From Arthrobacter crystallopoietes (GTDB lineage Bacteria > Actinomycetota > Actinomycetes > Actinomycetales > Micrococcaceae): a DNA stretch of 64,000 bases. The stretch lies in contig NZ_CP018863.1 in assembly GCF_002849715.1 (NCBI RefSeq), forward strand, positions 4,216,001-4,280,000. Reading direction: 5' to 3'. The position numbers and the translations under genes are program-made. Within the stretch, counting starts at the first letter, position 1. Every line of letters starts with the position of its first letter. Of the stretch, positions 27,023 to 36,153 are shown piece after piece. The notes below the pieces were generated by a model. It made no database searches and was not told where the DNA came from. It saw only the letters and a list, made by a program, of their open reading frames with translations.

Positions 27023-27766
27023 TCAGCGCCGGATCAGCTTGTGTGCCGCTGCCTGCGCGACCGGCCGGATGACTATTTGGTCCAGATTGACGTGATGCGG
27101 CAGATTCAGCGAATAGGCGACGACGTCGGCTACATCAGCGGCGACAAGCGGCTTGTCCACGCCCTGGTAGACCTTGTCCGCCGCGGCCCGGTCCCCGCCG
27201 AGCCGGTTGAGCGAGAACTCCTCGGTGCGGACCAGACCCGGGGCGATCTCGATCACGCGCACGTTGTGTTCTGCTTCTTCGAGCCGCAGGGTGTTCGCCA
27301 TCGAATGCTCTGCGAACTTGGCCGCCACGTATCCGCCGCCGTTTTCGTAGGCCGCCAGTCCCGCCGTCGACGTCAGCAGCAGCACGGAACCTTCCCCGTT
27401 CTCGCGCAGGGCCGGGAGGAATCCCTGGATCATGCGCAGCGTACCGAGGACGTTAACGTTGTACATCTGCTCCCAGTCGGCCAGCTTGGCGTCAAGCATC
27501 GAATCCGCACCGAAGGCGCCACCGGCGATATTGACCAGCGCATCGACACTGCCGGTTGCCAGCACATTCTTGACCAGTCGGTCCACGGAGGCAGCATCGG
27601 TAATGTCGGCGGCATAAGCGGTGGCCCCGGTTTCGGCGGCCAGGTCTTCGAGCCGCTCCGCTCTGCGCGCAACAGCGATCACGTCCCAGCCACTGGCACA
27701 CAGCGCCCTTACTGATGCCTCGCCGATGCCTGAACTTGCCCCGGTTACTACTGCACGTTTGGTCAC
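27023..27766 (-). CDS. Short-chain dehydrogenase/reductase (classical SDR)
   Basis: A 247-residue NAD(P)-dependent oxidoreductase. It shows the cofactor motif TGASSGIG at 8-15, NIAGG at 79-83, the structural Asn in NVNVLG, and the catalytic set Ser133, Tyr146 and Lys150 (YVAAK). Arg residues after the second strand suggest a preference for NADP(H). The substrate cannot be told. The closest general resemblance is to YdfG-like serine/3-hydroxy acid dehydrogenases. The start is GTG with a weak ribosome-binding site. It follows the DUF488 gene by 18 bases, so the two may be co-transcribed. Confidence 0.88.
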   Translation of the reverse strand: MTKRAVVTGASSGIGEASVRALCASGWDVIAVARRAERLEDLAAETGATAYAADITDAASVDRLVKNVLATGSVDALVNIAGGAFGADSMLDAKLADWEQMYNVNVLGTLRMIQGFLPALRENGEGSVLLLTSTAGLAAYENGGGYVAAKFAEHSMANTLRLEEAEHNVRVIEIAPGLVRTEEFSLNRLGGDRAAADKVYQGVDKPLVAADVADVVAYSLNLPHHVNLDQIVIRPVAQAAAHKLIRR

Positions 27767-27784
27767 AGGACCAGCGTAAGCATG

Positions 27785-28144
27785 TCAGGAGCGCAATTTC
27801 GCTATTAAGTACTCGTTTAACACAGCCGCTTGGTTGTGCTCCTTGTCCTTGGCGCCGAAGAGCAAGGTCATCCGGTCATGTTTTCCGGCAGCGTCGATCA
27901 GGACTTGGACAGCATCTGACTGCCGTAGCTCCTTGCGGTAGGCCTGGGCAAAATCATCGAATTTCTCCGGATCGTGGCCGAACTCTTTGCGGAGCCCGTC
28001 GGAGGGACCGACGTCTTTGAGCCATAGGTCGATGTGCGCGTCTTCCTTCTTGATGCCCCGGGGCCACAGCCGGTCCACCAGCACGCGGTATCCGTCCGCT
28101 GGTTCGGCTTCTTCGTAGATGCGTTTGATCCGGATGCTTCCCAT
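27785..28144 (-). CDS. DUF488 family protein
   Basis: The 119-residue product matches the small YeaO-like DUF488 family. The conserved RIYEEAEPADGYRVLVDRLW region is near the N-terminus, followed by PRGIKKEDA, and the late part contains LLFGAKDKEHNQA. The biochemical role of the family is not settled. The gene is divergent from valS with about 100 bases between them and is followed by the SDR gene. Confidence 0.85.
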   Translation of the reverse strand: MGSIRIKRIYEEAEPADGYRVLVDRLWPRGIKKEDAHIDLWLKDVGPSDGLRKEFGHDPEKFDDFAQAYRKELRQSDAVQVLIDAAGKHDRMTLLFGAKDKEHNQAAVLNEYLIAKLRS

Positions 28145-28246
28145 AGCCGCATGCTACGCCGGACAGCGCCCTCCCGGCAGGAGCCTACCGGCAGGGGCCG
28201 GACCGCGGATATGAATCCGTTCGCGCGGTCATGGGAGAATGACCCC

Positions 28247-30880
28247 ATGGCTGAACATGAACCGGGCACAGACACGCCCGCAACCGTAAACGTCCCCGAC
28301 AAGCCGGCCCTCGAGGGCCTCGAGGCTGTCCTCACCCAGCGGTGGCGCGAGGAAGGAACCTACAAGTTCAATCCGGACACCACCCGGGAACAGGTCTACT
28401 CGATCGACACTCCCCCGCCGACCGCGTCGGGTTCGCTGCATGTGGGCCACATGTTCTCCTACACGCAGACCGACGTTCTGGCCCGCTTCCAGCGCATGCA
28501 GGGCAAGAACGTTTTCTATCCGATGGGCTGGGATGACAATGGCCTGCCCACCGAACGCCGCGTGCAGAATTTCTACGGTGTCCGCTGCGACCCGTCCGTG
28601 CCGTACAACCCCGATTACCAGCCACCGGCCAAGCCCGCAAAGAACCAGCGTGATTTCGACGTCGTGTCCCGGCGGAACTTCATCGAGCTCTGCGAGGAGC
28701 TGGCCGTCGAGGACGAAAAGGTCTTCGAAAACCTCTTCAGCACGCTCGGCCTGTCCGTCGACTGGGAACTGACCTACCGGACCATCGACGATGTTTCCCG
28801 CGCCGTCTCCCAGCGCGCCTTCCTGGCGAATCTGACCGCCGGCGACGCCTATATGGCCGAAGCTCCGACGCTGTGGGACGTCACGTTCCGCACTGCGGTT
28901 GCCCAGGCGGAACTCGAAGACCGGGACATGCCCGGTGCATACTACCGTTACGCCTTCGAAACGCCGGCCGGCGAAAAGATCCACATCGAAACCACCCGGC
29001 CCGAGCTGCTGGCCGCTTGCGTGGCCCTCGTTCCCCATCCGGACGACGAGCGCTACCAGCCGCTGTTCGGCACGAAGGTGAAATCCCCGTTGTTCGGCGT
29101 CGAAGTAGAGGTCAAGGCCCACCCGCTGGCCAAGCCGGACAAGGGCGCCGGCATTGCCATGGTCTGTACTTTCGGCGATCTCACCGACGTCACCTGGTGG
29201 CGTGAACTGCAGTTGCCTACCCGGGCCATTGTCGGACGGGACGGCCGCATCGCCGCCGAAACTCCGGAATGGATCACTTCTGACGAGGGCAAGGCCAATT
29301 ACGCCGAGATCGCCGGCAAGACTGTCTTCTCCGCCAAGGAGAAAGTCGTCGAACTGTTGGGCGCTGCCGGAGAACTGGACGGCGAGCCGAAGAAGATGTC
29401 CCATCCGGTCAACTTCTACGAAAAGGGCGACAAGCCGCTCGAGGTCGTCACGTCCCGCCAGTGGTACATCCGCAACGGCGGACGCGACGCCGAACGCCGG
29501 GAACGGCTGATCGGCCGTGGCCGGGACATCGAGTTCCATCCGGCCTTCATGCGCTCCCGCTACGAAAACTGGATCGAAGGCCTCAACGGTGACTGGCTGG
29601 TCTCCCGCCAGCGTTTCTTCGGCGTTCCGATCCCGGTCTGGTACCCCTTGGACTCCGCGGGGAATCCGGATTACGACAATCCGGTGCTGCCCGCGGACGA
29701 GATGCTGCCGGTGGATCCCGCCGCGGAACCAGCCCCGGGTTACGACGAATCACAGCGCGACGTTCCCGGCGGCTTTACCGGAGACGCCGATGTATTGGAC
29801 ACCTGGGCCACGTCCTCGCTGACGCCTCAGATCGTAGGCAAGTGGAGCCGCGACGAAGAGTTCTTCGGCAAGGTCTTTCCGTTCGACCTGCGTCCGCAGG
29901 GCCATGACATCATCCGCACCTGGCTCTTCTCCACAGCAGTGCGCGCGGACGCGCTCAATAACTGCGCACCGTGGAAGCATGCCGCAATCTCCGGCTGGAT
30001 CCTGGACCCGGACCGCAAGAAGATGTCCAAGTCCAAGGGCAACGTCGTGGTTCCTACGGATGTCCTTGAGCAGTTTGGCGCCGATGCGGTGCGCTATTGG
30101 GCCGCTTCGGCCAAGCTGGGTGCGGACACGGCCTACGAAATCGCGCAGATGAAGATCGGCCGCAGGCTGGCCATCAAGCTGCTCAACGCCTCCAAGTTTG
30201 TGCTGAATCTGGGGGCCACCGAAACGTCGATCATTTCCTCCGATGCATCTGTGATCACCAACCCGCTGGACAAGTCGCTGCTGGGCCAACTGTCCGATGT
30301 GGTCGAGCAGGCTACCGCGGCATTCGAGAAGTACGACTACGCCCGGGCGCTCCAGATCAGCGAGAGCTTCTTCTGGTCCTTCACCGACGACTATGTCGAG
30401 CTCATCAAGGACCGTGCCTACGGCGGTGCCGGTGAAGCGGAGCAGGCAAGTGTGCTGGCGACGCTGGCCACAACCCTGGACGCCCTGCTGCGACTCTTCG
30501 CACCCTTCCTGCCGTTCGCCACTGAGGAAGTGTGGGGATGGTGGCGCGCCGGCTCCGTCCACCGCACCGAATGGCCGACGACGGCGGCGCTGTCCGGTAT
30601 CGCCGTGGACGCCGACAAGGATTTGCTCGGCACAGTCGGCCTGGCGCTCGGCGGCATCCGCAAAGCAAAGTCCGAGGCCAAGGTCAAGCAGCGTACCGAG
30701 GTCGTGACTGCGTTGATCAGCGGATCCGCGAAGCAGGTGGCACAGCTTGAAGCCGGTCTGGGCGATCTGAAGGCGGCAGGCAACGCCAACGAGCTGAAGC
30801 TCACGGAAGCGGACGGTGAATTAACAGTCTCCGGCGTCGAACTCGCCCCAGCTGAAGAGCCCGGCGTAACCAGCCATTAA
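28247..30880 (+). CDS. valS: Valyl-tRNA synthetase
   Basis: Charges tRNA-Val and edits threonine. The 877-residue protein carries HVGH in PPPTASGSLHVGHMFSY near residue 60, the ATP motif KKMSKSKGNVV, an editing domain, and a short C-terminal coiled region. The frame is open further upstream but crosses the divergent DUF488 gene. The ATG at 28247 (MAEHEPG) has GGGAG upstream. A hairpin terminator follows the stop. In M. tuberculosis valS is attached to folC. Here ileS takes that place and valS stands apart on the other strand. Confidence 0.96.
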   Translation: MAEHEPGTDTPATVNVPDKPALEGLEAVLTQRWREEGTYKFNPDTTREQVYSIDTPPPTASGSLHVGHMFSYTQTDVLARFQRMQGKNVFYPMGWDDNGLPTERRVQNFYGVRCDPSVPYNPDYQPPAKPAKNQRDFDVVSRRNFIELCEELAVEDEKVFENLFSTLGLSVDWELTYRTIDDVSRAVSQRAFLANLTAGDAYMAEAPTLWDVTFRTAVAQAELEDRDMPGAYYRYAFETPAGEKIHIETTRPELLAACVALVPHPDDERYQPLFGTKVKSPLFGVEVEVKAHPLAKPDKGAGIAMVCTFGDLTDVTWWRELQLPTRAIVGRDGRIAAETPEWITSDEGKANYAEIAGKTVFSAKEKVVELLGAAGELDGEPKKMSHPVNFYEKGDKPLEVVTSRQWYIRNGGRDAERRERLIGRGRDIEFHPAFMRSRYENWIEGLNGDWLVSRQRFFGVPIPVWYPLDSAGNPDYDNPVLPADEMLPVDPAAEPAPGYDESQRDVPGGFTGDADVLDTWATSSLTPQIVGKWSRDEEFFGKVFPFDLRPQGHDIIRTWLFSTAVRADALNNCAPWKHAAISGWILDPDRKKMSKSKGNVVVPTDVLEQFGADAVRYWAASAKLGADTAYEIAQMKIGRRLAIKLLNASKFVLNLGATETSIISSDASVITNPLDKSLLGQLSDVVEQATAAFEKYDYARALQISESFFWSFTDDYVELIKDRAYGGAGEAEQASVLATLATTLDALLRLFAPFLPFATEEVWGWWRAGSVHRTEWPTTAALSGIAVDADKDLLGTVGLALGGIRKAKSEAKVKQRTEVVTALISGSAKQVAQLEAGLGDLKAAGNANELKLTEADGELTVSGVELAPAEEPGVTSH

Positions 30881-30886
30881 CGAGGG

Positions 30887-30923
30887 GAAGCCCCATCAGC
30901 GTTTAGCCGTTGGTGGGGCTTCG
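30887..30923 (+). terminator. Terminator after valS
   Basis: Stem with arms GAAGCCCCATCA and TGGTGGGGCTTC a few bases after the valS stop. Confidence 0.8.
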
Positions 30924-31161
30924 ACTCGATGATTCATATAGTGACATTCAGAATCTCCCGAACTCCGCAGAACTCCAGGTCTTCCAAGCCTTGTCACTGG
31001 CTGGCAGTTGGTGGAACTGAGTCCATTCAACTTGTCTCTGAATCTTTGGTGTTCGTTCCCGCATCTTTTGGGGGATGCGTATAAATATTTATACTCCCCT
31101 GCAAGCCGACACGCCAGAGTTTGCGAAATTTTTTCCGCTAAATCTCCAGCGTGTCGTTGCC
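30924..31161. other. AT-enriched intergenic stretch with nested palindromes
   Basis: No gene was recognised. It contains the perfect 16-bp palindrome GTATAAATATTTATAC at 31079-31094, bracketed by GGGG and CCCC. Next to it is an imperfect long hairpin with outer arms CGACACGC (31107-31114) and GCGTGTCG (31149-31156). The second hairpin abuts the stop of the leftward gene and could terminate it. The AT palindrome has no obvious role and stands out against the GC-rich surroundings. Confidence 0.55.
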
Positions 31162-31782
31162 TTAGTTGAACTCGGGACTGGTCGTGCGGGAGCGCTTGAT
31201 CTCGTAGAAGTACGGGAATTCCGCCAGCGCGACTGCGCCATCGAAGATCCGCCCGGCCGTATCTCCGCGGGGAATCCGGGTCAGTACCGGTCCGAAGAAG
31301 GCGGTTCCGTTGAAAGCGACTACCGGGGTTCCGACTTCGTCGCCTACCAGGCTGATGCCTTCCTCATGGCTGGCACGCAACTCCTCGTCATACTCGTCGG
31401 AAGTGGCGAATCCTGCCAGATCCGCCGGCAGGCCCACTTCCGCCAGCGATGCCGCTATGACAGATTCGATGTCCTTGTTGCCTTCATTGTGGATACGCGT
31501 TCCCATGGCGTCGTACAGCCGCTTAACGTAGTCGGCACCGTGCAGTTCCCGGGCGGCAATGATGACGCGGACCGGACCCCAGGCAGTTTTCAGGAATTCC
31601 TTGTAGTTCTCGGGCAACTCATCCCTGCCATCGTTCAGTACTGCCAGGCTCATGACGTGCCAGTCCACTTTAACCTCACGGACCTTTTCCACCTCAAGCA
31701 TCCAGCGTGAGGTGATCCATGCGAACGGGCATGCCGGGTCGAACCAGAAATCAACGGTCGATGGTGAGTTGTTTTCGGACAT
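31162..31782 (-). CDS. DsbA-fold protein of the Rv2466c (mycothiol-dependent nitroreductase) type
   Basis: A 206-residue thioredoxin-fold protein with an inserted helical domain. The start of the fold reads [17 protein letters not shown], which closely follows M. tuberculosis Rv2466c. That enzyme uses a CPWC site and mycothiol to reduce nitro compounds. Here the motif is CPFA (C18 to A21), so the resolving cysteine is absent and a two-cysteine mechanism is not possible at this site. A mycothiol-linked single-cysteine mechanism or another role is inferred. AAGGAG precedes the ATG. The gene follows the second clpX by 55 bases in the same direction. Confidence 0.85.
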   Translation of the reverse strand: MSENNSPSTVDFWFDPACPFAWITSRWMLEVEKVREVKVDWHVMSLAVLNDGRDELPENYKEFLKTAWGPVRVIIAARELHGADYVKRLYDAMGTRIHNEGNKDIESVIAASLAEVGLPADLAGFATSDEYDEELRASHEEGISLVGDEVGTPVVAFNGTAFFGPVLTRIPRGDTAGRIFDGAVALAEFPYFYEIKRSRTTSPEFN

Positions 31783-31837
31783 ACTCAGAACTCCTTATTG
31801 TGGAAACAGTTGTGGTACTAAAATGCCCAACCCGGAA

Positions 31838-33130
31838 TCAGGCGGATTTGTTCCGGCGCAGGGCAGCAACGTCCTGCGGGATCAGGATGGGGTAGCCTTC
31901 GCCCCTGATGACGTCGCCGGTAATGACCACGGAAGCGATATCCTGCCGGCTCGGTATCTCGAACATCACCGGCTGCAGCGCTTCCTCGACAATGGCCCGC
32001 AGTCCGCGGGCACCTGTCCCCCGTTCGAGCGCGAGTTCCGCTACCGTTTCGAGGGCCTCCGGCTCGAACGAAAGTTCCACACCGTCGAGTTGGAACATCT
32101 TCTGGTACTGCTTGATCAGTGCGTTCTTCGGCTCTGTCAGGATCTGCATCAACGCCGGACGGTCCAGTTTCGATACCGTGGTGATCACCGGCAGGCGTCC
32201 GATGAATTCCGGTATCAGCCCGAACTTGAGCAAATCCTCCGGCATGACCTGTCCTTGGCTGTCCCCGTCCGTCGAAACCTCGCGCAGTGCGGCGCCAAAG
32301 CCGACTCCCTTGCCTCCGGACCTGCCGTCAACGATTTCCTCGAGTCCGGCGAAGGCGCCTGCCACGATAAAGAGCACGTTGGTCGTATCGATCTGGATGG
32401 CTTCTTGCTGCGATTGTTTCTTGCCGCCCTGCGGCGGAACGGAGGCTACGGTCCCCTCGAGGATCTTCAGCAGCGCTTGCTGGACACCTTCACCGGAAAC
32501 GTCGCGGGTGATGGAAGGGTTCTCGCTCTTGCGCGAGATCTTGTCGATCTCGTCAATGTAGATGATCCCCTGCTCGGCCTTCTTGACATCGTAGTCAGCG
32601 GCCTGCAGAAGCTTGAGCAGAATGTTCTCGACGTCTTCGCCAACGTAGCCGGCCTCGGTCAGGGCCGTCGCATCGGCTATCGCGAACGGAACGTTGAGCC
32701 TGCGTGCCAAGGTCTGCGCGAGAAAAGTCTTGCCGCAGCCCGTGGGACCCACCAGCAGGATATTGGATTTGCCAACCTCGACGTCGGCCAGTGGGCCGAT
32801 GTCGGCGGAATCAGGAGAAGCTTCGGATACCGGAGCCGGCTGGGTACGTTTGTAGTGGTTGTAGACCGCAACAGCCAGGGCGCGCTTGGCAGGCTCTTGC
32901 CCGATGACGTATTCCTGCAGGAACTCGAAGATCTCCCGCGGTTTGGGTAGTTCGAAGGCGGCAGGCTCGGCTGCTACCGAAAATTCTTCCGCAAGCATCT
33001 CGTTGCACAGCTCGATGCATTCGTCACAGATGTAGACCCCGTGGCCCGCGACCAGCTTTCGGACCTGTTTCTGGCTTTTGGCGCAGAAAGAGCATTTGAG
33101 CAGGTCGCCGTTTCCACCAATGCGGGCCAT
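31838..33130 (-). CDS. Second, divergent ClpX ATPase paralogue
   Basis: A 430-residue AAA+ unfoldase with the complete ClpX layout. It has an N-terminal C4 zinc-binding domain (CSFC...CDECIELC, residues 13-42), Walker A GPTGCGKT, the GYVG pore-1 loop in [11 protein letters not shown], Walker [11 protein letters not shown], sensors and the arginine finger region. It is collinear with its upstream neighbour and about 83% identical by hand alignment. Two functional loops differ. The pore loop RKH (237-239), which contacts degradation tags, is KKQ. The ClpP-docking IGF (276-278) is VGF. The linker (51-60 and 96-112) and C-terminus also diverge. Start ATG with GAGGA. Likely an active unfoldase with changed specificity. 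Confidence 0.93.
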   Translation of the reverse strand: MARIGGNGDLLKCSFCAKSQKQVRKLVAGHGVYICDECIELCNEMLAEEFSVAAEPAAFELPKPREIFEFLQEYVIGQEPAKRALAVAVYNHYKRTQPAPVSEASPDSADIGPLADVEVGKSNILLVGPTGCGKTFLAQTLARRLNVPFAIADATALTEAGYVGEDVENILLKLLQAADYDVKKAEQGIIYIDEIDKISRKSENPSITRDVSGEGVQQALLKILEGTVASVPPQGGKKQSQQEAIQIDTTNVLFIVAGAFAGLEEIVDGRSGGKGVGFGAALREVSTDGDSQGQVMPEDLLKFGLIPEFIGRLPVITTVSKLDRPALMQILTEPKNALIKQYQKMFQLDGVELSFEPEALETVAELALERGTGARGLRAIVEEALQPVMFEIPSRQDIASVVITGDVIRGEGYPILIPQDVAALRRNKSA

Positions 33131-33181
33131 ATTCCGTCCTCTACCTGGTCGTCTGTCTGGATTGTGCGGCGCCCGTTCCGG

Positions 33182-34474
33182 TCAGGCGGACTTGTTCCGT
33201 CGCTTGGCAACCACGTCGTGGGAAATGAGGGAGGGCTCCCCCTTGCCGTTCACCACATCGGCGGTAATCACCACGGAAGCGATGTCTTCGCGGCTGGGCA
33301 GGTCGAACATCACCGGCTGCAGAGCTTCCTCGACAATGGCCCGTAGTCCACGGGCACCTGTCCCCCGTTCCAGCGCAAGCTGGGCGACGGCCTCCAGGGC
33401 CTCCGGTTCGAAGGAGAGTTCAACACCGTCCAGTTGGAACATTTTCTGATACTGCTTAATCAGTGCATTCTTGGGTTCGGTGAGGATCTGGATCAGCGCG
33501 GTACGGTCAAGGTTCGACACCGTAGTGATCACCGGCAGCCGGCCGATGAATTCGGGGATCAAGCCGAACTTCAGCAAGTCTTCCGGCATGACTTCGCCGT
33601 AACTGTCAGCGTCCTTGCTGGCGTCGCTCAACGGGGCGCCGAACCCGATGCCCTTGCGTCCGGCGCGTGAACCGATGATTTCCTCCAGCCCGGCGAAGGC
33701 TCCGGCCACAATGAACAGCACATTGGTGGTGTCAATCTGGATGAATTCCTGATGCGGGTGCTTCCGGCCGCCCTGGGGAGGCACGGAGGCTACGGTTCCC
33801 TCAAGGATTTTCAGCAGTGCCTGCTGGACACCTTCACCGGAAACGTCGCGGGTGATGGAGGGGTTCTCGCTCTTGCGTGAGATCTTGTCGATCTCGTCAA
33901 TGTAGATGATGCCCTGCTCGGCCTTCTTGACGTCATAGTCAGCGGCTTGGATGAGCTTGAGCAGAATGTTCTCGACGTCTTCCCCGACGTAGCCGGCTTC
34001 GGTCAAGGCAGTTGCATCTGCGACGGCAAAGGGAACGTTGAGCCGGCGTGCCAGCGTTTGGGCCAGATAGGTCTTGCCGCAACCGGTAGGACCGATCAGC
34101 AGAATGTTGGACTTGCCGACCTCAACGTCATCCAGCGGACTGGTGTCCGCGAGGTTCGCTGAGCTCTTGGGCGCGTGCCCCGACTGGATGCGCTTGTAGT
34201 GGTTGTAAACGGCAACAGCCAGTGCCCGCTTTGCCGGTTCCTGTCCGATAACGTATTCCTGCAGGAAATCGAATATTTCACGCGGCTTGGGCAGCTCGAA
34301 GGAACCGAGGTCCGAGACCTCGGAGAGCTCCTCTTCGATGATCTCGTTGCAGAGCTCAATGCATTCGTCACAGATATAGACGCCGGGGCCAGCGATCAGC
34401 TTCCGGACTTGTTTCTGGCTTTTGCCGCAGAAGGAGCACTTGAGCAGGTCAGCGCTCTCACCAATGCGAGCCAT
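33182..34474 (-). CDS. clpX: ATP-dependent Clp protease ATPase subunit ClpX (canonical copy)
   Basis: ClpX unfolds tagged proteins and feeds them to ClpP1P2. The 430-residue protein has the zinc-binding domain (CSFC at 13-16, CDECIELC at 35-42), Walker [13 protein letters not shown] pore loop, Walker B YIDEIDKI, the RKH pore loop at 237-239 ([10 protein letters not shown]) and the IGF ClpP-binding loop at 276-278. All the sites needed for ssrA-type degradation are therefore in place. AAGGGGA precedes the ATG. It follows clpP2, but a strong hairpin terminator between them suggests a separate promoter. The second clpX begins 51 bases downstream. Confidence 0.96.
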   Translation of the reverse strand: MARIGESADLLKCSFCGKSQKQVRKLIAGPGVYICDECIELCNEIIEEELSEVSDLGSFELPKPREIFDFLQEYVIGQEPAKRALAVAVYNHYKRIQSGHAPKSSANLADTSPLDDVEVGKSNILLIGPTGCGKTYLAQTLARRLNVPFAVADATALTEAGYVGEDVENILLKLIQAADYDVKKAEQGIIYIDEIDKISRKSENPSITRDVSGEGVQQALLKILEGTVASVPPQGGRKHPHQEFIQIDTTNVLFIVAGAFAGLEEIIGSRAGRKGIGFGAPLSDASKDADSYGEVMPEDLLKFGLIPEFIGRLPVITTVSNLDRTALIQILTEPKNALIKQYQKMFQLDGVELSFEPEALEAVAQLALERGTGARGLRAIVEEALQPVMFDLPSREDIASVVITADVVNGKGEPSLISHDVVAKRRNKSA

Positions 34475-34611
34475 ATTCAGTCCCCTTACTTGGTCCTACT
34501 GGAATCGGTCAACGCCCGGGAGCGGCGTGCGGAGCTCCCATGCTCAGACGAATGAAGGCGGCTGACTAGCTTCCACTCTAAATCACTTGGCTGACAGTTT
34601 CAGTAACCACA

Positions 34612-34645
34612 GAGCCCGTGGTGCCATGTTAAGCACCACGGGCTC
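34612..34645 (-). terminator. Terminator between clpP2 and clpX
   Basis: Perfect 13-bp stem GAGCCCGTGGTGC / GCACCACGGGCTC with an 8-base loop, placed just after clpP2 on the minus strand. It indicates that clpP1-clpP2 and the clpX pair are separate transcription units, at least in part. Confidence 0.8.
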
Positions 34646-34680
34646 GGTGGATCAGCAATGAAATTGCCGGTACACAATCA

Positions 34681-35355
34681 TTAGGCCTTGTTGATGGCCG
34701 GCTTGTGGATCTTGCGCGAATCGAGGACCTGATCGATCAGGCCGTAGGACAGTGCGTCCTCGGCCGTCAGGATCTTGTCACGCTCGATGTCAACGTTGAC
34801 CTGGTCCGAGGTCCTGCCGCTGTGCAGCGCCAGTGTGTCTTCGAGCCAGGTGCGCATACGCATGACCTCGGCTGCCTGGATCTCCAGGTCAGAAGCCTGC
34901 CCGCGCTCACCGCCGCCGAGTGCCGGCTGATGGATCAGCACCCGCGCGTTCGGCAACGCCAGGCGCTTGCCCGGGGTACCAGCAGCCAGCAGCACGGCGG
35001 CCGCACTGGCCGCTTGTCCGAGGCACACGGTCTGGATCTCGGGACGGATGTACTGCATGGTGTCGTAGATTGCCGTCATCGCGGTGAAGGAGCCGCCGGG
35101 CGAGTTGATGTACAGCGTGATGTCGCGGTCCGGATCCGTGGATTCCAGGACCAGCAGCTGCGCCATGACGTCGTCTGCCGAGGCATCGTCCACCTGCACA
35201 CCGAGGAAGATGATCCGGTCCTCGAAGAGCTTGGTGTAGGGGTCCTGGCGCTTGAAGCCGTAAGGCGTGCGCTCCTCGAACTGCGGCAGCACGTAGCGGC
35301 TGGTCGGAAGGTTGGCTGCGTGGCCGCCGGCAGCGGCAGCAAAATTGTGGTTCAT
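34681..35355 (-). CDS. clpP2: ATP-dependent Clp protease proteolytic subunit ClpP2
   Basis: Serine peptidase subunit that assembles with ClpP1 into the mixed ClpP1P2 tetradecamer of actinobacteria. The 224-residue product has the catalytic Ser in [14 protein letters not shown], the His in [10 protein letters not shown] and the Asp in the [14 protein letters not shown] region, plus the oxyanion-loop motif YINSPGGS. An N-terminal propeptide-like segment of about 20 residues precedes [19 protein letters not shown] precedes the ATG. It starts 51 bases after clpP1 and is followed by a terminator. Confidence 0.96.
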   Translation of the reverse strand: MNHNFAAAAGGHAANLPTSRYVLPQFEERTPYGFKRQDPYTKLFEDRIIFLGVQVDDASADDVMAQLLVLESTDPDRDITLYINSPGGSFTAMTAIYDTMQYIRPEIQTVCLGQAASAAAVLLAAGTPGKRLALPNARVLIHQPALGGGERGQASDLEIQAAEVMRMRTWLEDTLALHSGRTSDQVNVDIERDKILTAEDALSYGLIDQVLDSRKIHKPAINKA

Positions 35356-35406
35356 CGTGATTCTCCTGCTTCTAATGATCGTAGGGCCGTGTCGCAGAAC
35401 CTGCGA

Positions 35407-36033
35407 TCATGAATCCTGTGAAGTTCCGCCGCCGCCGGTAACGCCGCCGGCGTGGGCCGAGATCTTGTCGAAGAAGCCGTACTCGAGGCCTTCCTCGGCG
35501 GTAAACCACTTGTCGCGGTCATTGTCCTTGAGGATCTGGTCCACGCTCTGCCCGGTCTGCTCCGCGGTCAGCTCCGCCATGACCCGCTTCATGTGCAGAA
35601 TCAGCTCGGCCTGGATCTTGATGTCGGACGCGGTACCGCCGATGCCGCCGGAGGGCTGGTGCATCAGGATGCGCGCGTGCGGAGTGGCGTAGCGCTTGCC
35701 CTTCGTTCCCGAGGACAGCAGGAACTGGCCCATGGAAGCTGCCAGGCCGGTGGCGACCGTGACGACATCGTTCGGAATGAACTGGATGGTGTCATAAATG
35801 GCCATGCCTGCCGTCACCGAGCCGCCGGGCGAGTTGATGTAGAGGTAGATGTCCTTGTCAGGATCCTCGGCCGAAAGCAGCAGCAGCTGGGAACAGATGG
35901 CATTGGCGTTCTCGTCCCGCACTTCCGAGCCAAGCCAGATAATGCGTTCCTTCAGCAGGCGGTTGTAGATGTAGTCTTCCCGGGTGGCCGGGTCGACGGT
36001 GGCCATCTTCGGAGTGGTTGATTCACTGGACAT
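35407..36033 (-). CDS. clpP1: ATP-dependent Clp protease proteolytic subunit ClpP1
   Basis: Partner of ClpP2 in the mixed peptidase. The 208-residue product (start ATG at 36033 with AGAGG upstream) has [12 protein letters not shown], the catalytic Ser in [11 protein letters not shown], His in [12 protein letters not shown] and Asp in [12 protein letters not shown]. The C-terminus ends in a Gly-rich tail. It is the first gene of the clpP1-clpP2 unit, downstream of tig. A ClgR-like site and a promoter with -10 TAGTGT (minus strand, 36110-36115) lie in the 225 bases before it. Confidence 0.96.
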   Translation of the reverse strand: MSSESTTPKMATVDPATREDYIYNRLLKERIIWLGSEVRDENANAICSQLLLLSAEDPDKDIYLYINSPGGSVTAGMAIYDTIQFIPNDVVTVATGLAASMGQFLLSSGTKGKRYATPHARILMHQPSGGIGGTASDIKIQAELILHMKRVMAELTAEQTGQSVDQILKDNDRDKWFTAEEGLEYGFFDKISAHAGGVTGGGGTSQDS

Positions 36034-36153
36034 TCTGAAATACCTCTCGCTTGTCCCCACAGGCTGCACCGGTGGCCGGTGCAGTCCCCAGGTTCTTTTT
36101 CCTTCTTGGACACTAACGCGGATCGGTGCCCGTTTCTGCCTTATTTACGGGCT

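Noticed and set aside
31079..31156. Palindromes read as insertion-sequence ends
   Set aside because: No transposase, target-site duplication or second copy is seen in the window. Kept only as an unexplained repeat region.
33131..33181. Tandem clpX as an assembly error or one recent identical duplication
   Set aside because: The copies differ at about 73 residues, concentrated in functional loops and linkers, so they are genuinely diverged genes.
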